A DNA stretch of 20,653 nucleotides from Acidimicrobiaceae bacterium (GTDB lineage Bacteria > Actinomycetota > Acidimicrobiia > Acidimicrobiales > Bog-793): the NCBI GenBank assembly GCA_025463965.1, contig JAODBN010000160.1:1-20653 (forward strand), given 5' to 3'. The notes beneath the pieces are model-generated. The model had not been told where the DNA came from, searched no databases, and saw only the letters and a list, made by a program, of their open reading frames with translations. A program made the position numbers and the translations under genes. Positions 14,650 through 20,653 of this stretch are shown one piece after another; the stretch's first letter is position 1; every line of letters begins with the position of its first letter.

Positions 14650-15010
14650 AATCCGGGAGCACGCGCGCCACTCCTCCTCTGGCTTGTGCCTCAGCCAACG
14701 ACTGCCCACTCGGGTCTCCGCTCACCCCCCGCCCCATGCCAGCGCAGTTGGAAACAAGTGCCCTGACCAGGGGCGGCGCCCAGCTCGCCGACTCGGGAGG
14801 TTGACCGCTTGTGGCAGCTGGAGCTGGCCTGCGGCGACGACTGCTGGCCGATCAATGACGAGCACCTCGCGCAGCTCGGTCCCGGCAATCAATCGGACGA
14901 CGGCTGTCGAGAGCCGCTCGCGCAGGCGGGGCGAGCTCACAGCGCCGAGCCTGAGACGATCCCCTGCTCAACGGCGTCGGCTGACGCGAGGGCTCAGGGC
15001 GCCCGCTGCC
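14650..15010. other. Gap between divergent genes; no confident gene
   Basis: About 360 bases between the pckG promoter and the LLM oxidoreductase promoter. The only reading frame of note is on the - strand from GTG 14940 to 14722 (72 codons). It contains a plausible segment TELREVLVIDRPAVVAAGQL with GC-rich third positions, but no recognised family and no clear ribosome site. It may be a gene remnant or chance. No RNA gene or repeat was seen. Confidence 0.4.
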
Positions 15011-15016
15011 TAACGT
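15011..15016 (+). promoter_or_regulatory. -10 box TAACGT of a probable leaderless transcript
   Basis: TAACGT fits the actinobacterial TANNNT pattern and lies seven bases before the ATG at 15024, so transcription would start on or next to the start codon. No Shine-Dalgarno sequence precedes that ATG. No -35 box at proper spacing was seen. Confidence 0.45.
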
Positions 15017-15023
15017 CAAGCAC

Positions 15024-15854
15024 ATGGACACCGGTGTTGCGATTTTCCCGACCCACGACTCGATGGACCCTGGCGCACTCGCTCGCCTCGTGGAGGAGCG
15101 CGGCCACGAATCGCTCTTCTTCCCCGAACACACCCACATTCCGGCTGATCGACAGAGCCCGTACCCGGGCGGCGGTGAGCTGCCCCGCAGGTACATCCAT
15201 AGCTACGACCTGTTCGTGGCCATGACGGCCGCCGCAGTGACGACCACCAAGTTGCGCGTGGGCAGTGGCATCTGCCTGCTCATCGAGCGCGACCCGATCA
15301 TCACCGCGAAGGAGGTGGCCAGCATCGACGTGCTCTCCGGCGGTCGCGTCGAGTTCGGCGTCGGTGCGGGCTGGAACCGGGAGGAGATGGCCAATCACGG
15401 CACCGACCCGCGTCGGCGCATGGCGATCCTGCGAGAGCGCGTCGAGGCGATGAAAGCCATCTGGACCCAGGAAGAGGCCAGCTACCAGGGTGAGCACGTC
15501 GCCTTCGAGCGGATCTGGTCGTGGCCCAAGCCGGCCCAACGCCCGCACCCGCCGGTGATCGTCGGAGGGAACGGGCCGACCGTCCTCGATCGTGTCCTCG
15601 CCTTCGGCGACGCCTGGATGCCGAACTACGCACCCGAAGGCATCCTCGAGCGTGCCGAAGAGCTCCGGGCGCGCGCCGAGCGACCGGTGGAGCTCATGGT
15701 CATGGGCGTCCCGGCCGATGCGCGGGCCCTCGAGGCCTACGAGCGGGCGGGCTTCCGTCGAGCGCTGCACTGGCTCCCCTCCGCGCCTCGCGCGGGGATA
15801 GAGGTCGCTCTGGACCGTTTCGAGACGGCCGTCGCGGAGCTCCACGGCGAGTGA
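15024..15854 (+). CDS. LLM-class F420-dependent oxidoreductase
   Basis: Luciferase-like TIM-barrel oxidoreductase of the actinobacterial F420-using type, 276 residues. Supporting features are the N-terminal strand GVAIFPTHDSMDPGALARLVEERGHESLFFPEHTH (split by the usual helix), KLRVGSGICLLIERDPI, EVASIDVLSGGRVEFGVGAGWNREEM (the GVGAGW motif), and RPHPPVIVGGNG followed by AFGDAWMP. These match the family that binds reduced F420, with hydride transfer to unknown substrates. The exact substrate cannot be predicted. The ATG at 15024 is preceded by a -10 box rather than a ribosome site. The stop overlaps the next gene by four bases (GTGA), so the pair is one translationally coupled operon. Confidence 0.88.
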   Translation: MDTGVAIFPTHDSMDPGALARLVEERGHESLFFPEHTHIPADRQSPYPGGGELPRRYIHSYDLFVAMTAAAVTTTKLRVGSGICLLIERDPIITAKEVASIDVLSGGRVEFGVGAGWNREEMANHGTDPRRRMAILRERVEAMKAIWTQEEASYQGEHVAFERIWSWPKPAQRPHPPVIVGGNGPTVLDRVLAFGDAWMPNYAPEGILERAEELRARAERPVELMVMGVPADARALEAYERAGFRRALHWLPSAPRAGIEVALDRFETAVAELHGE

Positions 15855-16270
15855 CCTCGGAGGAGGCGCGCCGACGGTTCGCCACGGCGCGCGTCGCTCG
15901 CCTTGCGACCGCCGACTCGTCGGGTCGGCCACACCTCGTGCCGTTCGTGTTCGCCGTCGCGGGCGACACCATCTTCAGCGCAGTCGACCACAAGCCCAAG
16001 CGCACGACCGCACTTCGGCGCCTGACGAACATCGCCGAGAACCCTGCAGTCTCCGTGCTCGTCGACGAGTACGACGACGAAGATTGGACCCGACTGTGGT
16101 GGGTGCGGGCCGACGGCTCCGCTCGGATCCTCGACTCCGGCTCTACAGAAGAGCGCCAGGGCGTCGAGCTCTTGCGCGAGCGCTATAGCCAGTACGCGGA
16201 CCGCCCTCCGCAAGGACCGGTGCTGGCGATCGAGGTCGAGCGTTGGTCGGGCTGGGACTGGTGCAGCTGA
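15851..16270 (+). CDS. PPOX-class F420-dependent oxidoreductase (TIGR03668-like)
   Basis: A 139-residue split beta-barrel flavin/deazaflavin-binding protein. The order ARVARLATADSSGRPHLVPFVFAV, KPKRTTALRRLTNIAENPAVSVLVD, DDEDWTRLWWVRADGSARI is characteristic of the actinobacterial PPOX-class proteins that bind F420. KPKRT and the LTNIxxNP stretch are in the usual cofactor-binding positions. The GTG start overlaps the LLM gene stop (GTGA). In cells with F420 such proteins reduce varied substrates or bind the cofactor; the specific role here is unknown. Co-translation with an LLM enzyme suggests a shared F420 pathway or F420H2 pool. It ends just before a long inverted repeat. Confidence 0.85.
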   Translation: MTSEEARRRFATARVARLATADSSGRPHLVPFVFAVAGDTIFSAVDHKPKRTTALRRLTNIAENPAVSVLVDEYDDEDWTRLWWVRADGSARILDSGSTEERQGVELLRERYSQYADRPPQGPVLAIEVERWSGWDWCS

Positions 16271-16274
16271 GCTA

Positions 16275-16334
16275 GCCGCAGGTCGAGGGGCTAACCGCGG
16301 CGCAACCGGGCGGCTCGCAGTGCCGACCTGCGGC
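16275..16334. terminator. 11-bp inverted repeat after the F420 pair
   Basis: GCCGCAGGTCG (16275-16285) pairs perfectly with CGACCTGCGGC (16324-16334) around a 38-base loop, starting five bases after the stop. It is a candidate terminator or RNA end-protecting structure for the LLM-PPOX transcript. The loop is long for a factor-independent terminator. Confidence 0.4.
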
Positions 16335-16414
16335 GCCCGGCGACGGGTGATCCGGTCGGTGGTGCGAACTCGCCGTGTCCGGGTAAGGGGACTCGCGGCG
16401 CCCACAAGGAAGCG

Positions 16415-16439
16415 GAGAAGTCCAACCTGGACTCGTCTC
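16415..16439 (+). promoter_or_regulatory. Leader hairpin before the AceTr-like gene
   Basis: GAGA-AGTCCA (16415-16424), loop ACC, then TGGACT-CG-TCTC (16428-16439) forms a ten-pair stem with a two-base bulge. It lies 12 bases upstream of the AGGGAGG ribosome site (16451-16457). It may be a leader structure or the end of the preceding transcript. Function is not shown. Confidence 0.35.
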
Positions 16440-16464
16440 GACCCGGGGCCAGGGAGGCTCGAGC

Positions 16465-17061
16465 TTGCTTGATCAAACGATCGTCACCTTCCCCACAAGC
16501 GCCTATCCCCCGCTTGCGCTCGGCTTTTTCGGGCTTGGCACGGGCTATCTGATCTACGGCCCCCAGGAGCTGTTGGGCTATCCGGCCCGCACTCGCCCCG
16601 TTGATGTCGGCAATGGCCTGTGGGGCATCTGGATGTCCGGCTTCATGCAGTTCCTGGCCGGCACCTACCTCTTCGCTGCTCTCGTGATCTTCCACTCATT
16701 GAGTGCTCCCCCGCTCTATATGGCGGCTCTCGCATTCACGGCGTTCGGCGTGCACTGGTTCTCGCTCGGCATGGGACGTGCCCTCGGGGCGGACGCACGG
16801 CCCAATGGCTACATGTGTGTTGCGTTCTTCTTGATCTCGCTGTTGGGCGTGATCTCGTTCTTCTCCAACCACGATGATCCCGTCGGCATCCTCTTCATCG
16901 GGCTGATGTGCGTCTACGCGACCGAGTTCTTCGGGAGCTTCGGTTGGCAGATCGCAGAGCGGATGCTCGGAGCAGTCCGCATCCTGACCGGGATGTGGCT
17001 CATCTACCTGACCTTCGCGGTGGTGTTGGACTTCAGCAACGGGTACTCACTGCCGACGTGA
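16465..17061 (+). CDS. AceTr (GPR1/FUN34/YaaH)-like acetate/succinate transporter
   Basis: A 198-residue membrane protein with six hydrophobic helices, near 16-33, 53-78, 84-102, 116-135, 139-160 and 166-188. The length and helix number fit the AceTr family of small monocarboxylate channels such as SatP. Matching stretches are PLALGFFGLGTGYLIYG near the N-terminus, GFMQFLAGTYLF (family GGxxQxxAG), and AFTAFGVHWFSLG (family AFxxYGxFW). The usual NPAPLG signature is only partly kept (AYPPLALG), so the substrate may differ. The start is TTG at 16465, supported by AGGGAGG seven bases upstream. It stands alone as a transcription unit between the F420 pair and cydAB. Remote homology is the limit here: another six-helix family cannot be excluded. 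Confidence 0.65.
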   Translation: MLDQTIVTFPTSAYPPLALGFFGLGTGYLIYGPQELLGYPARTRPVDVGNGLWGIWMSGFMQFLAGTYLFAALVIFHSLSAPPLYMAALAFTAFGVHWFSLGMGRALGADARPNGYMCVAFFLISLLGVISFFSNHDDPVGILFIGLMCVYATEFFGSFGWQIAERMLGAVRILTGMWLIYLTFAVVLDFSNGYSLPT

Positions 17062-17451
17062 GCGCCTCGTCTGGCTCCTAGGAGCTGGACAGCTTCTGGG
17101 AGGCGGACAATGGCCGAACGCGACCGTCGGGGCCAAGACACCGGAGTCGTCGGCGAAGCACGTGCATGGAACGATGTTGGTGCTGCGCGGCTCGTCGCCC
17201 GTGGCCGCCTTCGGTAAGGGGCCGGTTCCGGTGCCCGCGACCGCAGAAACTTTCGTCGCGAGGGCGCTGGGCGCAACGGATACTGCCGACGGGCGCGCCT
17301 CCCGGCCGCCGTCGGCTCGACCGAACGACAACGTGAGGCCGACTCACCGCGCGCGGTGCAAGGCCTGGTCGTCACCGCTCGAGGTCGCTCTCACCGTGAC
17401 GCTCGGCCGCAGCCCGGCCGATGGGCCCACTACCGATGGGCCCGGTGGACC
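17062..17451 (+). other. 390-base gap upstream of cydA
   Basis: No gene is supported here. A perfect palindrome GCTCCTAGGAGC (17074-17085) lies 12 bases after the AceTr-like stop and may mark the transcript end. Next to cydA there is an 11-base direct repeat (listed separately). No Rex-type site (TTGTGAA-N4-TTCACAA) and no clear promoter hexamers were found, though cydAB needs a promoter in this gap or upstream. Confidence 0.5.
17418..17443 (+). repeat. Direct repeat CCGATGGGCCC x2 before cydA
   Basis: CCGATGGGCCC occurs at 17418-17428 and 17433-17443, with starts 15 bases apart, ending eight bases before the cydA ATG. Each copy contains the palindrome GGGCCC. It could be a tandem binding site or a small duplication; it also sits where the ribosome site should be. 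Confidence 0.55.
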
Positions 17452-18882
17452 ATGACAATGACTCGGGCGCTGATCACGCTCGCCACAGCCCGAGTCAGCG
17501 GCGAAGTGGTCCCCGCTCGGGCTCAGATGGCGACGACGCTGGGGTTCCACATCATTTTGGCCAGCTTGGGCATTGCGTTTCCGACGACCGTCTTGCTGGC
17601 GGAGTTCATCGGCTTGCGGCGCCATAACGAGACGGCGATGCGACTGGCGAGGCGTTGGTCGCAGGCGATGGGGGTGCTGGTCGCGGTCGGGGCGGTGACG
17701 GGCACCGTGCTCTCGTTCGAGATGGGGCTGCTCTGGCCGGGCCTGATGCGTCGCTTCGGAGCGGTGCTCGGCTTCCCCTTCGACGTGGAGGGCTTGTTCT
17801 TCTTCCTCGAGGCGATCTTCACTGCTATCTACCTTTACGGCTGGCGGCGGCTGTCGGGGTGGAAGCACTGGGCAAGTGGTGTCCCTATCGCGCTGAGCGG
17901 CATCTGCGGAGCGATGTCGGTGGTGGCGGTCAACTCGTGGATGAACCAACCGGGCGGCTTCACCGAACGCGACGGCCGGATCATGTCGGTGCATGTGTGG
18001 CAGGTGTTCTTCAACCACGCCGCTCTCTATGAGATGCCCCACATGATCCTGGCCGCCTATATGGTGACCGGGTTCATCGTCGCCGGGGTGTACGCAGCGG
18101 GCATCGTCCGGGGCCGGCGGGACCGCTATCACTACACGGGCTTCTCCTTGGGCTTCGTCCCCGCGGCGATACTGACCCCGTTCCAGATCTTCGTGGGCGA
18201 CACCGCGGCCCGAGCGATCGCCCACGATCAGCCAGTCAAGTTCGCCGCCATGGAATATGTTGCGCGCACCTCGCGAGATGTTCCGGAATGGCTCGGCGGT
18301 GTCTATCTCAACGGGCAGATCTATGGCGGATTGAAGATCCCGTACATGGACTCGCTTCTCGTCGGTTTCTCGCCGAGCACCAAGGTCGTCGGGTGGGACA
18401 GCGTGCCGCCCGCCGATCGACCGCCAGCGGTATGGCTGATCCACCTCTGCTTCGACGCCATGGTCGGCCTCGGGTTCCTGCTGCTGTTGGGGGGACTGTG
18501 GGCCGCCTTTGAGTGGTGGAGGCGGCGTCATCTCCCCCCGCAGCGCCTGTTCTGGCTGCTGGGCTCGCTGAGCGGCCTAGTGGCCGTCGTGGCCATGGAG
18601 TGCGGCTGGGTGGTGACCGAGGTCGGACGCCAGCCGTGGGTCGTCTACCAGCTGCAGACCACGGCGCAAGCCGCCACCACCAATGGCGGCATCCTCGCCA
18701 GCCTGACGGTCGTCATCGTGCTCTACGCCATACTCGGCGTGGCCACCATCCTGATCCTGCGGATGCTGGCCAGACGCTGGAGACACGGGGACGCCGACCA
18801 GACCGACGTGCCCTACGGTCCCAGGCCCAGGCCTCCAGAACGGTCGGTGCCCGAGCGGACGTCGGCCGAGGTGGCTTCGTAG
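17452..18882 (+). CDS. cydA: Cytochrome bd quinol oxidase subunit I
   Basis: Heme-carrying subunit of the cytochrome bd terminal oxidase, which oxidises quinol and reduces O2 to water in the cytoplasmic membrane. From ATG 17452 it has 476 residues. Visible features are H33 (LGFHIILA, the E. coli H19 heme ligand), E113 and E120 (DVEGLFFFLE, matching E. coli E99/E107), H197 (EMPHMILAAYMVTG, likely the H186 ligand) and GWVVTEVGRQPW (385-396), the family signature. The region between LTPFQIFVGD and the later helices is short, so this is a short-Q-loop enzyme. ATG 17458 is an alternative start better spaced from the weak GGTGGA site; upstream frame sequence is not CydA-like. The cydB start overlaps the stop by one base. 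No cydDC assembly genes are in the window. Confidence 0.96.
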   Translation: MTMTRALITLATARVSGEVVPARAQMATTLGFHIILASLGIAFPTTVLLAEFIGLRRHNETAMRLARRWSQAMGVLVAVGAVTGTVLSFEMGLLWPGLMRRFGAVLGFPFDVEGLFFFLEAIFTAIYLYGWRRLSGWKHWASGVPIALSGICGAMSVVAVNSWMNQPGGFTERDGRIMSVHVWQVFFNHAALYEMPHMILAAYMVTGFIVAGVYAAGIVRGRRDRYHYTGFSLGFVPAAILTPFQIFVGDTAARAIAHDQPVKFAAMEYVARTSRDVPEWLGGVYLNGQIYGGLKIPYMDSLLVGFSPSTKVVGWDSVPPADRPPAVWLIHLCFDAMVGLGFLLLLGGLWAAFEWWRRRHLPPQRLFWLLGSLSGLVAVVAMECGWVVTEVGRQPWVVYQLQTTAQAATTNGGILASLTVVIVLYAILGVATILILRMLARRWRHGDADQTDVPYGPRPRPPERSVPERTSAEVAS

Positions 18883-20033
18883 TGCCCGCCACCGTTGGGG
18901 CCATTCTGCTCACCGGGATCACCCTGTACGCCGTGTTGGCCGGCGCCGACTTCGGCGGCGGCCTGTGGGACCTGCTGGCGGGTGGCGACCAGCGCGGCCG
19001 GTCGCCGCGCCAGTTGATCGACCAGTCGATCTCCCCCGTGTGGGAGGCCAACCACGTCTGGCTGATCTTCGACCTGGTGATCTTCTGGACCGCGTTCCCT
19101 CGCGCCTTCGCCGCGGTGATGATCGGCGCCGCGCTGCCGCTGTGGCTAGCCGCGGGCGGAATCGTGCTTCGCGGAGCGGGATTCGCGTTCCGAAAGGAGA
19201 TCACCCGGCTCCCCTGGATGCGCGCCGCCGGCGCCACCTTCGCCCTTTCCTCGCTGATGACTCCGTTTTTCATGGGCACCGTGATCGGCGCCATCGCCAC
19301 TCGCGGCATCCCGCCCAACCCCACCAGCACCAATCAGCACGCCTGGACCAACCCGACGGCGGTCCTGGCTGGCTTGTTGTTCGTGGCCGCCTGCGGCTAT
19401 CTGGCCGCTGTCTACCTGACCGGCGAGGCCACGCGCCGGGGCGACCGCAGACTTCTCGCCTACTTCACCCGGCGTGCCCAGGCGGCCGCCGTCGTGGCCG
19501 GAGCGCTTTCACTGGCGCTGTTGGCAGAGCTGCACGGATCGAACCGGGTGCTGTACTCCCGCCTCACGGGCAGGGCGCTCCCCCTCGTCATCCTGGCCGC
19601 GCTTTGCGGGCTCGGCGTGCTCGCCAGCATCAGCGCTCACCTTCCACGGTTCGAGGTTCGGGTCATCGCCGCCCTCGGGGTGGCAACAGTCATTTGGGGA
19701 TGGGGTGTCGCCCAGTATCCGGTGCTACTGCCGGGCACCGGGCTCACGCTGGACAACGCAAGCGCACCTCGCTCGGTTCTCGTGGCGCTCGTCGGCGTGT
19801 TCATAGCCGCCGTGCTCGTCATCGGACCTTCGTTGGCCCTGCTGTTCACCCTGCAAAGCCGCGGGGCTCTGCAACCGGACGAAGCGGGCTTGCTCATGGC
19901 CGCGGACCGGATCGGTGGGGCACGGCCAGCGAGCGGGCCGCGCGCCAAGTTGCCTCATGAGGGCCTGAAGGGCGCAATCGTTGCCCTGTTCGCCGCGGTC
20001 GTCTATCTCCGCAACCGGCGACGCGAGCGCTGA
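18882..20033 (+). CDS. cydB: Cytochrome bd quinol oxidase subunit II
   Basis: Partner subunit of CydA, 383 residues with about eight membrane helices. Family marks are the opening TLYAVLAGADFGGGLWDLL (14-32) and SISPVWEANHVWLIFDLVIFW (49-69), which is nearly invariant in CydB. Helices follow at regular spacing to ALLFTLQSRG near 325, and then a cytoplasmic tail that ends in a basic stretch (RNRRRER). The start is GTG at 18882, whose G is the last base of the cydA stop (TAGTG), so translation is coupled. The tail has a further hydrophobic stretch, GAIVALFAAVVYL (about 364-376), perhaps an extra helix. CydAB gives oxygen scavenging at low O2 and some tolerance of oxidase inhibitors. Confidence 0.95.
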   Translation: MPATVGAILLTGITLYAVLAGADFGGGLWDLLAGGDQRGRSPRQLIDQSISPVWEANHVWLIFDLVIFWTAFPRAFAAVMIGAALPLWLAAGGIVLRGAGFAFRKEITRLPWMRAAGATFALSSLMTPFFMGTVIGAIATRGIPPNPTSTNQHAWTNPTAVLAGLLFVAACGYLAAVYLTGEATRRGDRRLLAYFTRRAQAAAVVAGALSLALLAELHGSNRVLYSRLTGRALPLVILAALCGLGVLASISAHLPRFEVRVIAALGVATVIWGWGVAQYPVLLPGTGLTLDNASAPRSVLVALVGVFIAAVLVIGPSLALLFTLQSRGALQPDEAGLLMAADRIGGARPASGPRAKLPHEGLKGAIVALFAAVVYLRNRRRER

Positions 20034-20100
20034 TAGGGCCGTCGGTGCGGTTCCAGTCGTTCGAAATGACGGGCATCGGCTCGGAGCTGACACTGGTGGT

Positions 20101-20108
20101 GATATACC
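20101..20108 (+). promoter_or_regulatory. Possible extended -10 promoter for the HU gene
   Basis: TGATATACC (20100-20108) has the TG-n-TATAcc form of an extended -10 element in the 289-base gap between cydB and the HU gene. It would leave a leader of about 200 bases. No matching -35 was seen. The rest of the gap holds no gene that I can support. Confidence 0.25.
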
Positions 20109-20322
20109 GGGAATGGAGTCAATCAGCTAGGAAGTACCCGGTCTCAGCCTGTCGTCGTCCGTATTCTGGTGGCAGTTTCCGGTTCACCGGCATCCACTCG
20201 TCTCGAACGACCGCTCGCCTCCATCGGTGGTCCGATCGACGCTAGATCGCCCAATCCGCCAACGGAGGGCCGGCAGCGTCTACCGTTCCTCGAAGCACTG
20301 TCCTACGAAACGGGAGTAGATG

Positions 20323-20598
20323 ATGAACAAGTCCGAGCTCGTCGGTAAGGTCGCCGCTCAAGCCGGCATTGCGCCAGCTCAGGCGGAGCAGTCGATTTCT
20401 GCACTCTTTGCCACCATCGCCGATGTCGCCAAGAGCGGCGACAAGGTCACCTGGCCAGGCTTTGGGTCGTTCGCGGGAAAGCACCGTCCAGCCCGGACGG
20501 GGCGAAACCCCTCGACCCAAGAGCCCATGAACATCCCGGCCAGCACCGTGATGGGATTCAGCGCTGCAAAGGCGCTCAAGGAGACCCTCAACTCCTGA
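20323..20598 (+). CDS. HU-family nucleoid DNA-binding protein
   Basis: A 91-residue histone-like protein that binds and bends DNA as a dimer. MNKSELVGKVA opens it as in most HU proteins. GDKVTWPGFGSF (39-50) is the core turn, and RPARTGRNPSTQEPMNIPAS (55-74) is the DNA-grasping beta-arm with the conserved GRNP and the intercalating proline (P72). The last helix is AAKALKETLN. There is no lysine/alanine-rich tail, unlike the long HU of mycobacteria and Streptomyces HupS. ATG 20323 is preferred to ATG 20320, three bases earlier, because GGGAG (20312-20316) is six bases before it. HU versus IHF alpha/beta cannot be settled, but HU is by far the likeliest. Confidence 0.95.
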   Translation: MNKSELVGKVAAQAGIAPAQAEQSISALFATIADVAKSGDKVTWPGFGSFAGKHRPARTGRNPSTQEPMNIPASTVMGFSAAKALKETLNS

Positions 20599-20635
20599 GC
20601 AGTCGTGCCCGGCACGCCGGCGGCGCCAGCTCGTT

Positions 20636-20653
20636 AATCGCCTAGCGGCGGTT
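20636..20653 (+). terminator. Probable terminator after the HU gene, cut by the window end
   Basis: AATCGCC (20636-20642), loop TAGC, GGCGGTT (20647-20653) form a seven-pair stem with one G-T pair, 38 bases after the HU stop. The last visible bases are TT, so a T-run may follow beyond the window. A second palindrome, CGTGCC-C-GGCACG (20604-20616), lies between. Confidence 0.45.

Noticed and set aside
20056..20211. 9-base inverted repeat GTCGTTCGA...TCGAACGAC before the HU gene
   Set aside because: The arms are about 140 bases apart, and a match of this length has a fair chance of arising at random in such a gap.
1..20653. Search for tRNA, rRNA, CRISPR, insertion-sequence or attachment-site features
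   Set aside because: No T-loop-containing cloverleaf, regularly spaced repeats, transposase motifs or terminal repeats were seen by eye in the gaps.

Overview
The window is GC-rich throughout, with tightly packed genes, GTG and TTG starts, many 1-4 base stop/start overlaps, two probable leaderless promoters, two F420-type oxidoreductases and a GTP-type PEP carboxykinase. Together these point to an actinobacterium (Actinomycetota). The class cannot be fixed from sequence alone. No rRNA, tRNA, CRISPR array, insertion sequence or phage gene was seen.

Region 1 (1-11734, all + strand) is a carbohydrate-use locus. It opens with the 3' part of a GH35/GH42-like glycoside hydrolase and an unrecognised 269-residue protein. 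A 217-base AT-richer gap follows, with a good promoter and palindromes. Next come a Gfo/Idh/MocA dehydrogenase, a ROK regulator, a Tat-exported sugar-binding protein, two ABC permeases, a zinc alcohol dehydrogenase and two TIM-barrel isomerase/epimerase-like proteins. I infer that a glycoside is imported or cleaved, oxidised to a keto-sugar and isomerised. No ABC ATPase gene is present, so the transporter probably uses one encoded elsewhere. The locus ends at two tandem hairpins between convergent genes.

Region 2 (11829-14613, - strand) holds GTP-dependent PEP carboxykinase followed by a SpoU/TrmH-type RNA methyltransferase. Region 3 (15024-16270, +) is an overlapping pair of F420-type oxidoreductases (LLM class and PPOX class). 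Region 4 (16465-20033, +) has an AceTr-like membrane protein and then cydA-cydB, encoding a cytochrome bd quinol oxidase. The window closes with an HU-family DNA-binding protein (20323-20598) and a probable terminator at the very edge.

The most unusual features are four. The ROK regulator and the Tat-signal binding protein form one uninterrupted reading frame with no stop between them. An 18-bp perfect hairpin with a TTCG loop lies between the binding protein and the permease core. The two adjacent TIM barrels differ at their metal sites: the first has lost three of the four family ligands that the second keeps. Two genes have a TANNNT -10 box 7-8 bases before the ATG and no ribosome binding site, as expected of leaderless mRNAs.
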